DNA from: Oscillospiraceae bacterium
GTDB lineage: Bacteria > Bacillota_A > Clostridia > Oscillospirales > Acutalibacteraceae
Direction of reading: 5' to 3'
Assembly (NCBI GenBank): GCA_003519645.1
Contig: DOWI01000306.1
Location: 1 to 5,106 of the forward strand
Length of the DNA: 5,106 nucleotides
Position numbers and translations under genes: made by a program. Below the pieces are notes generated by a model. The model saw only the letters and a list, made by a program, of their open reading frames with translations, was not told where the DNA came from and made no database searches. Each line of letters starts with the position of its first letter. Position 1 is the stretch's first letter. This document shows, piece by piece, positions 4,863-5,106 of this stretch.

Positions 4863-5006
4863 AATAAAACAGAGTCCAATATGCGGTGATCGATGAAATT
4901 TGTGACATATAGAAAGCTAAAACAATAAAATAGCTGTTATAAAAAGGAAATTACTCATACAAAAGGTAATGAGAAAAATGGTAATGAGAAAAATGCAGCC
5001 GCGCCC
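4863..5006. other. AT-rich intergenic spacer after the lipoprotein gene
   Basis: I see no gene here and no convincing terminator for the lipoprotein gene; the only weak hairpin is AGCTA/TAGCT around 4915-4934. The spacer contains a 15-bp tandem duplication described separately. Confidence 0.5.
4965..4994 (+). repeat. Two tandem copies of a 15-bp repeat
   Basis: GGTAATGAGAAAAAT is present at 4965-4979 and exactly again at 4980-4994. The first copy can also pair, with a one-base bulge, with CTCATAC (4954-4960). It lies just upstream of the tRNA promoter and most simply is a slippage duplication. Confidence 0.85.
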
Positions 5007-5035
5007 TTGACAAGTGTAAAAAAGCGTGGTATATT
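5007..5035 (+). promoter_or_regulatory. Promoter of the tRNA-Tyr gene
   Basis: TTGACA (5007-5012), a 17-nt spacer and TATATT (5030-5035) form a strong sigma-A promoter. The start is expected near 5042, about 26 nt before the mature tRNA 5' end. Confidence 0.85.
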
Positions 5036-5041
5036 AGCTCT

Positions 5042-5060
5042 TGCCCACTGAACGTGGGCA
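5042..5060 (+). other. Hairpin in the tRNA-Tyr precursor leader
   Basis: TGCCCAC (5042-5048) and GTGGGCA (5054-5060) form a perfect 7-bp stem with loop TGAAC, beginning about where transcription should start. It is followed by TTTATAT and then the tRNA. It may protect or shape the precursor for RNase P; the following T-run is too short for a terminator. Confidence 0.6.
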
Positions 5061-5067
5061 TTTATAT

Positions 5068-5106
5068 GGGGGAGTTCCCGAGCGGCCAAAGGGGGCAGAC
5101 TGTAAA
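5068..5106 (+). tRNA. tRNA-Tyr(GUA), 5' part, cut by the window edge
   Basis: The 39 nt present comprise a 7-nt acceptor strand GGGGGAG, TT at positions 8-9, a D arm CCCGAGCGGCCAAAGGG, and the anticodon 5' strand GCAGA with loop CTGTAAA. The anticodon GTA lies at 5102-5104. The D arm and anticodon loop match bacterial tRNA-Tyr, a class II tRNA, so a long variable arm should follow outside the window. The adjoining promoter suggests it starts a transcription unit, perhaps a tRNA cluster. Confidence 0.92.

Overview
The window looks like chromosomal DNA from an anaerobic Firmicute of the class Clostridia, possibly an Oscillospiraceae/Ruminococcaceae-type gut bacterium. The evidence is consensus sigma-A promoters, strong AGGAGG-type ribosome binding sites, a Clostridia-type Rex operator in front of a full-length bifunctional AdhE, a tmRNA with an encoded CCA end, and a remnant of a URO-D-family protein of the kind common in these bacteria. 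The taxonomy is inferred from these features, not from a search.

Layout. Positions 1-110 hold the start of a minus-strand gene (first 16 codons, possibly xseB) with its own promoter. Positions 168-410 contain three hairpin terminators or terminator-like hairpins and a short relic of a ribbon-helix-helix protein. The tmRNA gene ssrA occupies 475-823 on the minus strand, with a promoter just upstream. Positions 979-1199 (minus) hold a frameshifted C-terminal remnant of a uroporphyrinogen-decarboxylase-family protein, abutted by a structured repeat at about 1201-1311. The main gene is adhE (1622-4231, plus). A consensus TTGACA-N17-TATAAT promoter lies upstream, and a 32-bp perfect palindrome containing a consensus Rex site overlaps the expected transcription start. 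A strong terminator (4275-4326) closes it. It is followed by a small predicted lipoprotein gene (4455-4862, plus) with its own promoter, and by the first 39 nt of tRNA-Tyr(GUA) running off the right edge, again with its own promoter and a short leader hairpin.

How it works together. The genes appear to be independent transcription units and not one pathway. AdhE would reduce acetyl-CoA through acetaldehyde to ethanol and regenerate NAD+. Rex, which senses the NADH/NAD+ ratio, is the expected repressor at its promoter. ssrA (ribosome rescue) and tRNA-Tyr are translation housekeeping genes. I see no clear undescribed multi-gene system. The points most worth a second look are the tmRNA tag and its unusual predicted resume codon, the extended Rex palindrome and repeat-rich adhE leader, the decayed genes around ssrA, the intergenic structured repeat, and the uncharacterised lipoprotein.
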